Positions 42,045-51,369 of a DNA stretch of 64,000 nucleotides are shown in pieces. The stretch lies in the NCBI GenBank assembly GCA_958352145.1, contig CATWNM010000005.1, forward strand, positions 16,932 through 80,931. Direction: 5' to 3'. Positions within the stretch are counted from its first letter, which is position 1, and the number at the start of each line of letters is the position of its first letter. Below the pieces are notes generated by a model, which was not told the DNA's origin, made no database searches, and saw only the letters and a program-made list of their open reading frames with translations. Position numbers and translations under genes: made by a program. The DNA is from an uncultured Eubacteriales bacterium. GTDB lineage: Bacteria > Bacillota > Clostridia > Oscillospirales > CAG-272.

Positions 42045-44330
42045 ATGGAAAACAAAATCAGAGAACTGCTTTCGCAGATGACAGTTGAGGAGAAAATCTC
42101 CTTTTGCTCGGGACATGATGCATGGCATGCAGAGTATCTTGAAAGACTCGGTATACCCGAGATTATGATGTGTGACGGACCGCACGGACTTCGTAAACGC
42201 GCAAAAAACGAAAACGGAGAGTATTACACCGTAAAGGCTACCTGTTTTCCGCCTGCGTGCGCAATTGCAAATTCATGGGATCCCGAGCTTGCCGGTAGAG
42301 TTGGCAAATATATAGGTGAGGAATGCCGCGCCGAGCAGGTTTCTATTCTCCTCGGCCCCGGTATGAATATCAAGCGTTCACCCACCTGCGGACGCAACTT
42401 TGAATACTATTCCGAGGATCCGCTACTTTCGGGCAGGATTGCGGCAGGTTTTATCAAAGGACTTCAGGGAGAGGGCGTTGCCGCTTGTGCAAAACATTTC
42501 TGCGTAAACAATCAGGAAACACGCAGATTCTCCACGAGCGCGAATGTAAGTGAAAGAGCACTTCATGAGATTTATTTGCGTTCATTTGAAATAGCGGTAA
42601 GAGAAGCAAACGTGCAGACTATTATGCACGCCTACAACCGAGTTAACGGTAAGTACGCAGGAGAGGATAAAGAGCTTATCACCGACCTTTTACGTGGCAA
42701 ATGGGGCTTTGAAGGCTATGTAATGAGCGATTGGAACGCAATCAGCGACCGTGTTGCGGCATATAAAGCCGGCACCGATGTCGAAATGCCGCCCACGGCG
42801 GGTGTGCGCGATGCCGAGGTACTTGAGGCGTATAAAAACGGTGTGATTACCATAGAGGAAATTGATAACTCTGTTGCCAATGTTCTCCGCGTTATTTTCC
42901 GTCATCTTCCTGCAGATATAAAGGGAACGTTCTCGGCAGACGAGCATCATGCTGCGGCGGCAAAGGCGGCTGAAGAATGCATGGTGCTTCTGAAGAATGA
43001 AAGAAATCTTCTTCCGTTTGAGAGCGGCAAGCCGCTTGCGGTTATCGGAACTTTTGCCAAAGCACCTCGTTTCCAAGGCGGCGGCTCCAGTCATGTAGAA
43101 CCTCTGAGAGTCGATGATATTACGGAGTATCTCAATGCCGAAAATGGCATGGAGATTACCTATGCTATGGGCTATGATGAAAAGCATGAAACAACGCCCG
43201 AACTTATAGAAGAAGCAGTTGAAGCGGCGAAGAAATGCGGCCGGGCGGTGATATTTGCAGGTATTCCAAATTCCTATGAAACCGAAGGTCGTGATCGCAG
43301 GCATATGAAGCTTCCTCCTGCGCATAATGAACTGATTGAAGCTGTGTGCGGCGTTTGCGGAAAGGTAGCTGTAGTGCTTATGGCAGGAAGCCCGAATGAG
43401 CTTCCGTGGGTAGATAAGGTTCCGGCGATTCTTCATGCATATCTCGGAGGTCAGGCTCTCGGCGGCGCAGTTGCGAGAATCCTTTTCGGCAAGGTTAATC
43501 CTTCGGGTAAACTTGCGGAAACGCATCCGATTCGCTTTGAGGACAATCCTGCTTATCTCAACTTCCCGGGCGACGGCGATGCGTGCTTCTACGGAGAGGA
43601 TATTTATGTAGGCTATCGTTATTACGATAAAAAGAAGATGGATGTCCTGTTCCCGTTTGGGCACGGACTTTCGTATACAAAGTTTGAATATACCGCAATC
43701 AAGGCAGAAAGAAGCACAGTTACCGTTACTATTAAGAATGTAGGGGACAGAGCGGGTAAGGAGATCGTCGAGCTTTATGCCTCGGCCTGTCCTCACCCTG
43801 TTACATCGACCTTTATAGGCGAAAGTTCATTTAATTTTGCAAGACCTGAAAAGTGGCTTTGCAGCTTTGACAAAGTAGAGCTTGAAGCAGGTGAAGAAAA
43901 AACGGTTGTATTCCATGTTGATGACCGCGCTTTTTCTGTATACGATGTAAAGGTCGGCGACTATCGTGTAATCAGCGGCGATTATGAGATGAAAGTGGGC
44001 GCGTCCAGCCGCGACATTCGTCTTTCTGCGGTTGTAAGCGTAGAAGACGACACACGCTTTGTTCCCGTTATAACCAAAAATACGGTTTACGAGGAGCTTA
44101 TTTTGGACACCCGCTATCCAAGAGAGATTGTCGCAGAGTTGTTTCGCGATATTTGTCCTATTAAGGATGCAGATTTTGGCGAGGGGCTCAATTTTGACGG
44201 AATGCGCCGCCGCAACGGATATGTGCTTCGTCAGCTTATTACCTCACGCGGCGGTGAAATCACTTCGAAGCAGCTTGACGATGCAATAAAAAAAGCGAAT
44301 GCCGCCATTCGTGAATACTATAAAAAATAA
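42045..44330 (+). CDS. GH3 beta-glucosidase/xylosidase, cytosolic
   Basis: A 761-residue enzyme with the normal GH3 order: TIM-barrel domain (1-250) with nucleophile Asp229 in GFEGYVMSDWN and the loops CGRNFEYYSEDP and KHFCVNNQE, then the alpha/beta sandwich (about 310-520, EECMVLLKNERNLLPF), then the Fn3-like domain (about 560-640). No signal peptide, so it probably finishes degrading oligosaccharides inside the cell. It starts 9 bases after the dockerin enzyme and is clearly in the same operon. It shares the same base-use style as that gene. Confidence 0.95.
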   Translation: MENKIRELLSQMTVEEKISFCSGHDAWHAEYLERLGIPEIMMCDGPHGLRKRAKNENGEYYTVKATCFPPACAIANSWDPELAGRVGKYIGEECRAEQVSILLGPGMNIKRSPTCGRNFEYYSEDPLLSGRIAAGFIKGLQGEGVAACAKHFCVNNQETRRFSTSANVSERALHEIYLRSFEIAVREANVQTIMHAYNRVNGKYAGEDKELITDLLRGKWGFEGYVMSDWNAISDRVAAYKAGTDVEMPPTAGVRDAEVLEAYKNGVITIEEIDNSVANVLRVIFRHLPADIKGTFSADEHHAAAAKAAEECMVLLKNERNLLPFESGKPLAVIGTFAKAPRFQGGGSSHVEPLRVDDITEYLNAENGMEITYAMGYDEKHETTPELIEEAVEAAKKCGRAVIFAGIPNSYETEGRDRRHMKLPPAHNELIEAVCGVCGKVAVVLMAGSPNELPWVDKVPAILHAYLGGQALGGAVARILFGKVNPSGKLAETHPIRFEDNPAYLNFPGDGDACFYGEDIYVGYRYYDKKKMDVLFPFGHGLSYTKFEYTAIKAERSTVTVTIKNVGDRAGKEIVELYASACPHPVTSTFIGESSFNFARPEKWLCSFDKVELEAGEEKTVVFHVDDRAFSVYDVKVGDYRVISGDYEMKVGASSRDIRLSAVVSVEDDTRFVPVITKNTVYEELILDTRYPREIVAELFRDICPIKDADFGEGLNFDGMRRRNGYVLRQLITSRGGEITSKQLDDAIKKANAAIREYYKK

Positions 44331-44365
44331 TTGAAAGGAATGGTCAAAAGGCTCAGATAACAAAA

Positions 44366-44397
44366 AGACTACCGCCTCTTTTTTGAGGCTGTAGTCT
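44366..44397. terminator. Hairpin after the GH3 operon
   Basis: AGACTACCGCCTC (44366-44378) pairs with 44385-44397 with one mismatch; the loop is T6. An A-run on its left gives a T-run on the minus strand, so it best terminates leftward transcription from the WYL gene. Confidence 0.6.
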
Positions 44398-44540
44398 GAG
44401 TCTGTTGAAAAACCTTTGGTGAAAGGGTTTGGTGCGCTCGCGCCGCGCGTTGCCGCGCGGCACTTGCCAAACCATAATGTGTATACAGAGCGGCATATGT
44501 CCGCTCTGTATGCGCATTTTTATTTGGTATAAAGCGGTTA
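44398..44540. repeat. Dispersed hairpin element, copy B
   Basis: The left end GAGTCTGTTGAAAAA is followed by a GGTTTGG/CCAAACC stem enclosing GC-rich sequence (44428-44475), then a second stem whose arms contain CAGAGCGG and CCGCTCTG (44486-44516), ending in a T-rich tail. About 100 bases align with copy C at 61379-61540. Confidence 0.7.
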
Positions 44541-44598
44541 CAATAATAAAAAGCTTGCGAAAGTGCAGCAGAGCAGGCAGCGCCGCTTCCCGCCGGCT

Positions 44599-45576
44599 TT
44601 AATGATAGGCGTCTGCAATTTTTTTCAGAGAATTCTGAAACTGCGTGATGATTTCATCCGGAGAAACGATTTTGACAAGATCGCCGAGCCCAAATACCCA
44701 CGCGAAAAACTGCGGGCTGGCACACACACGTACGGATACGTCGAAGCATCTGTCTTTTCGCGTGATAAACGCCGGATCAGTTCCAAACCGGTCGATGATC
44801 GCGCCAGCCGCTTCGTTTTTGCAGCGCAGTGTCACGATCGTTTCGTCGCCGCCGAACATACCGAACATTTTTCGTCCGTAGAGACCCGCGTCAAAGTTTT
44901 GAAATCGCTCCTTGCCTTCCCGCGGTGTGCGGAGAATGTTCACGCTGCCCATTCTATCCACGCGGTAGTGCCGGATGTCTTTCGCCTCCTCCGAATAGGC
45001 GATTAAGTAATAGTTTTCATCATCCCAGAGCAGTGCCCATGGGCTGACGGTATACAGCTTGTGCTTTTGCCGTTCGACCAGATTTTTATATTCGTCGAAA
45101 TGGTAATAACGAAAGGAAATGCAGCGGTTGTCACGAATGGCTGTGTGCAGGGCGTCTACCGTGTAGTAAATGGTTTCATTCGGCGTTTTTACGCGGGACA
45201 CGTAGATCTGCCGGTTAAGCTCCGCTTCGCCGTATCTGCTGGTTTGGCTGCAGAGCTTGCGGATCAGTTCTTCACTTTTTTTAGGCGTCAGAAATTTTGC
45301 GGCCAGGATGATATCGGCCAGCGTTTTGAGTTGTGCCAGTTCATAGTCGCGTGTGCCGATGTAATATCCTTTGCCCGGCAGGCTTTCGATATCTGTGCCG
45401 TACTCCGTCAAGGCGCGGATATCGTCATATATCGCCTTTCGTTCGGCATGGATTCCGCGCTCTTCGAGGCGCGCGATCATCGCTTTGACCGGCATCGGAT
45501 GCGTTCTATCGGTTTCCTTGCGGAGAATGTCTAAAAGATAGAGAATCCTCAATTTTTGATTCCAAGATTTTGGCAT
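44599..45576 (-). CDS. WYL-domain transcriptional regulator
   Basis: A 325-residue regulator with an N-terminal winged HTH (residues 1-65, LYLLDILRKETDRT) and a WYL ligand-binding domain (about 140-235: SPWALLWDDENYYLIAYSEEAKDIRHYRVDRM), plus a C-terminal WCX extension. WYL proteins often sense nucleotides or nucleic acids. It ends 10 bases after the deoD gene begins upstream on the same strand, and it may control nucleoside salvage or lie in the same transcript as deoD. Confidence 0.88.
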   Translation of the reverse strand: MPKSWNQKLRILYLLDILRKETDRTHPMPVKAMIARLEERGIHAERKAIYDDIRALTEYGTDIESLPGKGYYIGTRDYELAQLKTLADIILAAKFLTPKKSEELIRKLCSQTSRYGEAELNRQIYVSRVKTPNETIYYTVDALHTAIRDNRCISFRYYHFDEYKNLVERQKHKLYTVSPWALLWDDENYYLIAYSEEAKDIRHYRVDRMGSVNILRTPREGKERFQNFDAGLYGRKMFGMFGGDETIVTLRCKNEAAGAIIDRFGTDPAFITRKDRCFDVSVRVCASPQFFAWVFGLGDLVKIVSPDEIITQFQNSLKKIADAYH

Positions 45577-45586
45577 GGAGGATTTT

Positions 45587-46291
45587 TCAGGCGATCTCGA
45601 GCGCCAGGCGCATCATTTGCGTAAAAGTTGATTCCCGTTCTTCTGCGCTGCATTCTTCGCCGGTACACAGAGAATCTGAAATCGTACAAATAGAAAGCGC
45701 ATTTTTTTCGGCGCGCGCTGCGTTCATATACAGCGCGGCGCATTCCATTTCTACAGCCAGTACGCCCATTTTCTGCCACTCGAGCGTGCTTTGCGCGTCG
45801 TCGTAAAACAAATCATTTGACAAAATATTTCCGATTTTTACATCGATGCCCATTTCTTCAGCTTTGTCCACCGCCTTTTTCAGCAGTGTGTAACTTGCGG
45901 TTGGCGCGTATGTGCCCGGCAGCTTGAATTGCGCAGCGTAGACGCTGTTATAGCTCGCACTCATGGCGATGACAATATCGCGCAGGCTAAGAGTGGGCGA
46001 TATTGCGCCGGCGGAGCCGATACGGATAATGTTGTCTACATGATAAAAGTTAAAAAGTTCATAGGAATAGATGCCGATGGACGGCATACCCATTCCGCTG
46101 GCCATGACCGATACAGGGGAGCCGTGGTATGTGCCGGTATAGCCCTGTACGCCGCGTATATTGTTGACAAGCACAGGATTTTCAAGAAATGTGTCCGCGA
46201 TAAAACGAGCGCGCAGCGGATCGCCCGGCATTAAAACGGTTTTTGCAAAGCTGCTGTCTTTTGCGGAAATATGCGGGGTTGGTATGGGCAT
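45587..46291 (-). CDS. deoD: Purine-nucleoside phosphorylase
   Basis: Cleaves purine (deoxy)nucleosides with phosphate into base and sugar-1-phosphate. The 234-residue protein fits the trimeric/hexameric DeoD class: PTPHISAKDSSFA start, LMPGDPLRARFIAD phosphate-binding loop (about 21-34), GSGMGMPSIGIYSYEL-like substrate loop, and AVEMECAALYMNAAR (about 178-192). The WYL regulator gene follows 10 bases later on the same strand. Confidence 0.95.
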   Translation of the reverse strand: MPIPTPHISAKDSSFAKTVLMPGDPLRARFIADTFLENPVLVNNIRGVQGYTGTYHGSPVSVMASGMGMPSIGIYSYELFNFYHVDNIIRIGSAGAISPTLSLRDIVIAMSASYNSVYAAQFKLPGTYAPTASYTLLKKAVDKAEEMGIDVKIGNILSNDLFYDDAQSTLEWQKMGVLAVEMECAALYMNAARAEKNALSICTISDSLCTGEECSAEERESTFTQMMRLALEIA

Positions 46292-46533
46292 GTTGTCTAC
46301 CTCCTAAGCAGAGCCATATCGAAAATCTGGTTTTTTGTATGTATATTTTAACATATTTTTACTTCAAAAACAAGAGGCACAACAAAAAAGCAGCGCCGCA
46401 AAGACATAAGAATAAATCGGTTGTGATATAAATCATGTGAACCGCGGCGCATGGTTGTTAAAGAAATAACAAAAAGTTCAAATTATAGGTGTAAACTGTT
46501 TCTAAATTTAGTAGAAAAGAACCTTTTGGACTC

Positions 46534-46563
46534 TTGACTTACTTTGAGAAGGCGCGCTATAAT
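46534..46563 (+). promoter_or_regulatory. Promoter of the sugar-acid operon, with 5' hairpin
   Basis: TTGACT (46534-46539), an 18-base spacer and perfect TATAAT (46558-46563). A GGGCGG/CCGCCC hairpin (46580-46595) lies at the start of the leader and may protect the long mRNA. The rest of the 332-base gap to deoD holds no gene that I can support. Confidence 0.75.
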
Positions 46564-46623
46564 TATGCTGTAAAGCAATGGGCGGCGGTCCGCCCGAACA
46601 ATTTTGTATCGAGGTAAACAAAA

Positions 46624-47658
46624 ATGAAAAAAGTGGTTACTTTCGGTGAACTGATGCTCAGAATCACGCCTCCCGGCCGGGAAATGATTCTTCAGACGCC
46701 GAACATGGTCTGCACCTTCGGCGGGGCGGAGGCGAATGTCGCAGTAGCGGTCAGCGCGTATGGCGATTCTGCGAAATTTGTCACGGCGCTCCCGAACAAC
46801 GATTTGGGACGTGCAGCGATCAATGAACTGCGCCGCTTCGGCATTGACACCAGCGCAATTAAAACTTCCGACAAGCGCCTCGGTCTGTACTTCACGGAGA
46901 CCGGCTCCAACATGCGTCCCTCCAAGGTTATCTATGATCGCGACAACACGGCGATTGCCGCTGTAAAGCCTGGCGATTTCGACTGGGACGAGATCCTCGC
47001 GGATGCAGACTGGTTCCATGTGACCGGCATTACGCCTGCGCTTTCCGAATCTCTCTGTGAGGCTACGCTTGAGGCTTTAAAAAAGTGCAAGGAAAAGGGC
47101 ATCACGGTTTCCTGTGACCTTAACTACCGCAAAAAGCTTTGGAAATGGGGTAAGGAACCGATCGAGGTCATGCCGGAACTCGCAAAGTACATAGATATTA
47201 TGATCGCTAATGAAGAGGACTGTCAGAAGTGTCTGGGCATTCAGATGGAGACAGGCGTCGATTCCGGCAAACTGAATACCGAAATGTATAAAGATCTCGC
47301 CAAGATCGTGATGGATACATATCCGAACGTCAAGGCGCTTGCGGTCAGCTTGCGTGAAAGCGTCAGCGCCGATCACAATAACTGGTCGGGCGTGCTTGCG
47401 TTCCGCGACGGCGATTTCCATATCAGTCGCAAATACAGCATCACGAACATTGTTGACCGTATCGGCGGCGGCGACAGCTTTGGCGGCTCGCTTATTTATG
47501 CGTTCCGTCATTTTGGAGAAGATCGTCAGAAGATCATTGAGTACGCGATCGGCGGCAGTGCGCTGAAGCATACGATCTACGGCGACTTCGTCCGCTTTAC
47601 CAAGGACGACGTTGAGAATTTGATCGCGGGCAGCGGCAATGGTCGTATCCAGAGATAA
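46624..47658 (+). CDS. kdgK: 2-dehydro-3-deoxygluconokinase (PfkB family)
   Basis: Phosphorylates 2-keto-3-deoxygluconate to KDPG with ATP. The PfkB fold shows GGAEANVAVAVSAYG (about 38-52) and the catalytic IVDRIGGGDSFGGSLIYAF (about 277-295, Asp in GGGD). The 344 residues fit KdgK. It is the first gene of the operon and is followed 25 bases later by the KDPG aldolase, which supports this substrate over other sugars. Confidence 0.88.
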   Translation: MKKVVTFGELMLRITPPGREMILQTPNMVCTFGGAEANVAVAVSAYGDSAKFVTALPNNDLGRAAINELRRFGIDTSAIKTSDKRLGLYFTETGSNMRPSKVIYDRDNTAIAAVKPGDFDWDEILADADWFHVTGITPALSESLCEATLEALKKCKEKGITVSCDLNYRKKLWKWGKEPIEVMPELAKYIDIMIANEEDCQKCLGIQMETGVDSGKLNTEMYKDLAKIVMDTYPNVKALAVSLRESVSADHNNWSGVLAFRDGDFHISRKYSITNIVDRIGGGDSFGGSLIYAFRHFGEDRQKIIEYAIGGSALKHTIYGDFVRFTKDDVENLIAGSGNGRIQR

Positions 47659-47683
47659 AGATTATTGAAAAGAGGAATAGATC

Positions 47684-48343
47684 ATGGAGATTTTGAAGCA
47701 TCAAGTGATTCAGAATATGCATAAGAACGGGCTGATCGGTATCGTCCGCGACAATAACGAGGCGGATGCTATGACGCGCACACGCGCGATCATGGACGGC
47801 GGCGTTACCATTCTGGAAATTTCGATGAGCACGCCCGGTGCGCTTCATATCATTGAAACCATTTCGCAGGAAATTAAAGAGAAGGGGCTCGACGTTTATG
47901 TCGGCGCTGGCACTGTGCTGGATCCCGAAACCGCAAGAGCGACGATTCTTGCAGGTGCTTCTTTCATTCTGGCTCCGAACTTCAATCTGGAAGTTGCCAA
48001 AATGTGCAATCGCTACTGCATTTGCTATATGCCCGGCGTACAGACTTTTACCGAGATCGTCGCTGCAATGGATGCGGGCTGTGACATCGTAAAAGTATTT
48101 CCGGCAAGCGCGGTCGGCATCGGCTTTATCAAAGCAGTTATGGGACCTCTGCCTCAGGCAAGATGCATTCCTGTCGGCGGCGTGAATATTGATAATATTG
48201 AGGCTTGGTTCAACGACAACGCCTATGCTGTATCGCTTGGCTCTGGTTTGACTCATCCGACAAAGGGCACATGCGATTATGAGGAAATTAAGGCGCATGC
48301 GCAGGCGGTCGTTGCAAAAGTCAAAAGCTGCAAGAGAAAATAA
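47684..48343 (+). CDS. eda: KDPG/KHG aldolase
   Basis: Splits KDPG into pyruvate and glyceraldehyde-3-phosphate. The 219-residue TIM-barrel enzyme has the active-site Glu in VTILEISMS (about 46-54), the GAGTVLDPETA segment (about 74-84) and the Schiff-base Lys in CDIVKVFPAS (about 136-145). Together with KdgK it gives the lower part of an Entner-Doudoroff-type route. Confidence 0.92.
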   Translation: MEILKHQVIQNMHKNGLIGIVRDNNEADAMTRTRAIMDGGVTILEISMSTPGALHIIETISQEIKEKGLDVYVGAGTVLDPETARATILAGASFILAPNFNLEVAKMCNRYCICYMPGVQTFTEIVAAMDAGCDIVKVFPASAVGIGFIKAVMGPLPQARCIPVGGVNIDNIEAWFNDNAYAVSLGSGLTHPTKGTCDYEEIKAHAQAVVAKVKSCKRK

Positions 48344-48372
48344 CGGCGCAGAAAAACCTTTTAGGAGGCATT

Positions 48373-49242
48373 ATGTGCGGATTTACGGAGATTTGCCGCG
48401 GCGTACATCTTCTGCGCGTGCCGTTTGGCGGTACGACAACCGGCGTGATTTTGCTCCGCGGCAAAAAAAATTATTTGATCGATTCGGGCGGCAGCGCTGC
48501 GCTCGTCAATTCAGTGATTCTGCCTGCGCTTGCCGCGCTTTCGCTTCGTCTTTCGGATATAGATTGCCTGCTTTGCACACATACGCATGGTGATCATATC
48601 GGCGGCTTTGCCCGGCTGCGGGAACTGGGGATTTTGCAGATCGCGGTATACGAGAAATCCGAGCTAAAACTTGCGGATCCACTGCGCTTCAATATTGAGA
48701 TTCGCCGTGCTTTTCCAAAGTACAGTCCGCCGCCCTCGGCGGGTCTTGCCGGTGTTCGTCCCGACTGCATTCTGCGGGACGGCGATATTTTGGATGGCCG
48801 CATTCGGCTTGTGGCATCCCCAGGGCATGACGATGACGCTGTTTGTATATTGGATATGGAGACCGGAACGCTGATCTGCGGCGATTCGGTACAGCATAAC
48901 GGAACGCTGGTGCAGGGATGCGGCGCGTATATGTATTTGAACGATTATCGCGCTTCGATGCAGAAATTGCTGGCGCTTGACGCAGAGAACGCCGTGCTTG
49001 GACATCCGTTTCTTCCTTACGGCGATGTGATTCTGGGCCATGCGGCGGTGCGTTCTTTTTTAGAAGACGCGCTTACATATACGTATCGGTACCGCGACTT
49101 TGTTCATACGCAGTACGCGGCCGGCGCGCGCGATCTTGCTGTGATTGCGGAAAAGTTGGTATGCTGGACCGGCGGCGTCATGCCTGAATATTTGTTCCTG
49201 CCGCTCTATACGGTGCGGGAACATATGAGGGAATGCATATGA
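48373..49242 (+). CDS. MBL-fold metallo-hydrolase
   Basis: A 289-residue metallo-beta-lactamase-fold protein with the zinc motif HTHGDHIGG (70-78), a second His in ASPGHDDDAVC and Asp in ICGDSVQ. The substrate is unknown. Position between the aldolase and the sugar dehydrogenase-like SDR suggests a lactone or thioester hydrolase in the sugar-acid route (inference). It overlaps the ROK gene by 4 bases (ATGA). Confidence 0.85.
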   Translation: MCGFTEICRGVHLLRVPFGGTTTGVILLRGKKNYLIDSGGSAALVNSVILPALAALSLRLSDIDCLLCTHTHGDHIGGFARLRELGILQIAVYEKSELKLADPLRFNIEIRRAFPKYSPPPSAGLAGVRPDCILRDGDILDGRIRLVASPGHDDDAVCILDMETGTLICGDSVQHNGTLVQGCGAYMYLNDYRASMQKLLALDAENAVLGHPFLPYGDVILGHAAVRSFLEDALTYTYRYRDFVHTQYAAGARDLAVIAEKLVCWTGGVMPEYLFLPLYTVREHMRECI

Positions 49243-50402
49243 ACGGCGCGGCGGTGCAGATTATGGATACGATCCGGTGCGGAAAAGGGAACGTTTCCAA
49301 AAAGGACATTCAGCGTCTGACCGGTCTTTCGTGGGGAACGATGTGCAAATGCACGGATCAGTTGATCGAAAACGGCTATATCTTTGCGCGGCGCGAAAAG
49401 GCGCAGGGGCGTGGCCGCCCGACGATTCCACTTTGCGTCAACAGTGACGCCGCCTATTATATCGGCGTCGATATCGGCGCGGCGAGCACGCGCGCGGCCG
49501 TCTGCAATTTGTCTTTCAATACGGTCTATATGCACGAAACGGCGACGCCGCGTTTCGAAGGAGAAGCGCAGTTTAACGTTTTTCTTAAGCGAATCCTTGA
49601 TACGGCGATCCGCGTTTCGCGGATCGAGCGGAGTCGCATGGAGGGAATCGGGCTCGCCGTGTCCGGTAACGTGGATTTTGAAAACGGTATTATCGTGTCG
49701 GGACGCAATTTCGGCATTCCCTGGGGAGCGAATTTGCGGGTTGCCGATTTTATCCGCGCGGAATACGCTTCTTCTGTCTATGCGATGACCACGCAGGCGG
49801 CCGCCTCCGCCGCCGAATACCATTTCGGCGAAGAGGCGGGCTGCGAGAATATCCTAACAGTTGGACTGGGTGTGGGCATCGGTTCCGGCGTCGTCTCCGA
49901 AGGACAATTGCTCATTAGCCGTCCCGGGAGGCCTGTCGGGCACATCGGCCACATGCTGATTACGGGCAATAAGTACATATGTACTTGTGGCTTTCGGGGA
50001 TGCCTCGAGGCGTATACCGGCGGGAACAATCTGGTTCGCGCTGCGCGGGAACGTTTTCCTGAACGAACGGATTTTGACAGTGCGCAGGCATTGGATCGGC
50101 TGGCGGCGGACGGAGACGCGCAGGCTCGTGAAGTTTTGGATACGGCTGCGGTATACAATGCCTCCGGTATTGCAAGTATGATTCAGTTGTATATTCCGAA
50201 CGCAATTATTTTCGGTGGCGGGCAGTGCCGTGAGGACGGATATTTGTTTTGCCGTACGCTGGAGGAAATTCGAAATATTCTGCCGCTTGAGCGGCTGGAG
50301 CATATTCGGATTCGTATCAGCGCGCTCGGCGCTTATCAATCGGCGCTTGGCGCGGCGCGTCTGGTTTATGAGCAGAGCTTCGGAAAAAATGAAAATGGAT
50401 GA
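49239..50402 (+). CDS. ROK family regulator/kinase
   Basis: A 387-residue NagC/XylR-type protein. The N-terminal winged HTH (about 1-65, NVSKKDIQRLTGLSWGTMCKC) is followed by a ROK domain with GVDIGAAST (phosphate loop) and the zinc-binding CTCGFRGCLEAY near residue 248. The HTH makes a regulator of the operon the likely role. I start at the ATG at 49239, 6 bases after GAGGGA; the ATG at 49233 is too close to that site. Confidence 0.9.
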   Translation: MNGAAVQIMDTIRCGKGNVSKKDIQRLTGLSWGTMCKCTDQLIENGYIFARREKAQGRGRPTIPLCVNSDAAYYIGVDIGAASTRAAVCNLSFNTVYMHETATPRFEGEAQFNVFLKRILDTAIRVSRIERSRMEGIGLAVSGNVDFENGIIVSGRNFGIPWGANLRVADFIRAEYASSVYAMTTQAAASAAEYHFGEEAGCENILTVGLGVGIGSGVVSEGQLLISRPGRPVGHIGHMLITGNKYICTCGFRGCLEAYTGGNNLVRAARERFPERTDFDSAQALDRLAADGDAQAREVLDTAAVYNASGIASMIQLYIPNAIIFGGGQCREDGYLFCRTLEEIRNILPLERLEHIRIRISALGAYQSALGAARLVYEQSFGKNENG

Positions 50403-50442
50403 ACTGTAAATATGAATTTATAAATTGTTTTGGAGGAAACGC

Positions 50443-51321
50443 ATGAGCAGAAATGTACTGGTTACGGGCTCCTCGACCGGTATCGGCGCGGCGGCAGTCG
50501 TCGCGTTCGCCAAAGAGGGCTGCAATGTAGGCATTACCTACAACAAAAATCCAGAGGCGGCGGAGAAAATTGCCGCGAAATGCCGCAGCTATGGCGTGCG
50601 CGCCGAGCTTTTCGGCGGGGATATTTCCCAGCACGACGTGTGCCGGCGTATGATGGAGGAGTTCCTTGAAAAATTCGGAACGATCGACGTATTGGTCAAC
50701 AATGCGGGCGGCGCGCTGAAAATGCCCGAAGGCGGCTTTGAGAAAATGCCGATGGAATACTGGGAGAGTCAGATCAACTTGAATCTGAACGCGCCTGCTT
50801 ATTTTGCGCATTATGCTATGCAGAATATGATCGAGCACGGCACGAAGGGCTCAATCATCAATATCAGTTCGGTGCATTCGCAGGTGACGTGGGTCAGAAG
50901 AAAAACGCTGCCCTATACCGCGGCAAAGGCTGGTCTGAACATGTTCACGAAAAATCTCGGCATCGAAGCGATTCATTACGGGATTCATGTCAACGGCATC
51001 GCGCCGGGCTTTATCGCCACCAAGGCGACGGACCGGTATGATCAGTCGGATCTTGAGCGTGGTTTCCTGCGCAAGATCCCGGCTGGTTTCCTCGGCAATG
51101 TAGACGATATTGTGCCTATGATTTTGTTCCTTGCGAACAATGATACCAACCGTTTCCTCGTCGGTGAAACGATCGTGATCGACGGCGGGCAGTCGGTGGA
51201 CGGCGCAATTGACAAGATGCTGGATGACGGGAATCCCGTGAATGCGTTCGATATAAAAGTGGATATGGAAAATTACATAAAGCCGACGAAAGCGGAGCTT
51301 GAGGAAAAAGAAAAAAAATAA
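50443..51321 (+). CDS. SDR family oxidoreductase
   Basis: An NAD(P)-dependent short-chain dehydrogenase of 292 residues. It shows the TGSSTGIGA dinucleotide motif (7-15), NNAGG (about 87-91), a catalytic Ser in ISSVHSQ and YTAAK (Tyr/Lys). Glucose-1-dehydrogenase-like sequence and the operon suggest oxidation of a sugar or uronate. ATG at 50443 follows GGAGG by 7 bases; the extension upstream to 50425 has no site. The C-terminal 40 residues are a family-atypical, charged tail. Confidence 0.9.
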   Translation: MSRNVLVTGSSTGIGAAAVVAFAKEGCNVGITYNKNPEAAEKIAAKCRSYGVRAELFGGDISQHDVCRRMMEEFLEKFGTIDVLVNNAGGALKMPEGGFEKMPMEYWESQINLNLNAPAYFAHYAMQNMIEHGTKGSIINISSVHSQVTWVRRKTLPYTAAKAGLNMFTKNLGIEAIHYGIHVNGIAPGFIATKATDRYDQSDLERGFLRKIPAGFLGNVDDIVPMILFLANNDTNRFLVGETIVIDGGQSVDGAIDKMLDDGNPVNAFDIKVDMENYIKPTKAELEEKEKK

Positions 51322-51369
51322 CTTTGGCTGAAACGGCAAATAAATATTTTCTTAAAGGAGAATAGAATA

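Noticed and set aside
42690..43796. A 368-codon minus-strand frame
   Set aside because: It is antisense to the second GH3 gene, whose catalytic motifs are intact.
46380..46460. GC-rich arms GCGCCGC and GCGGCGC as a riboswitch
   Set aside because: Only 7-bp arms about 50 bases apart; no known riboswitch core is visible.
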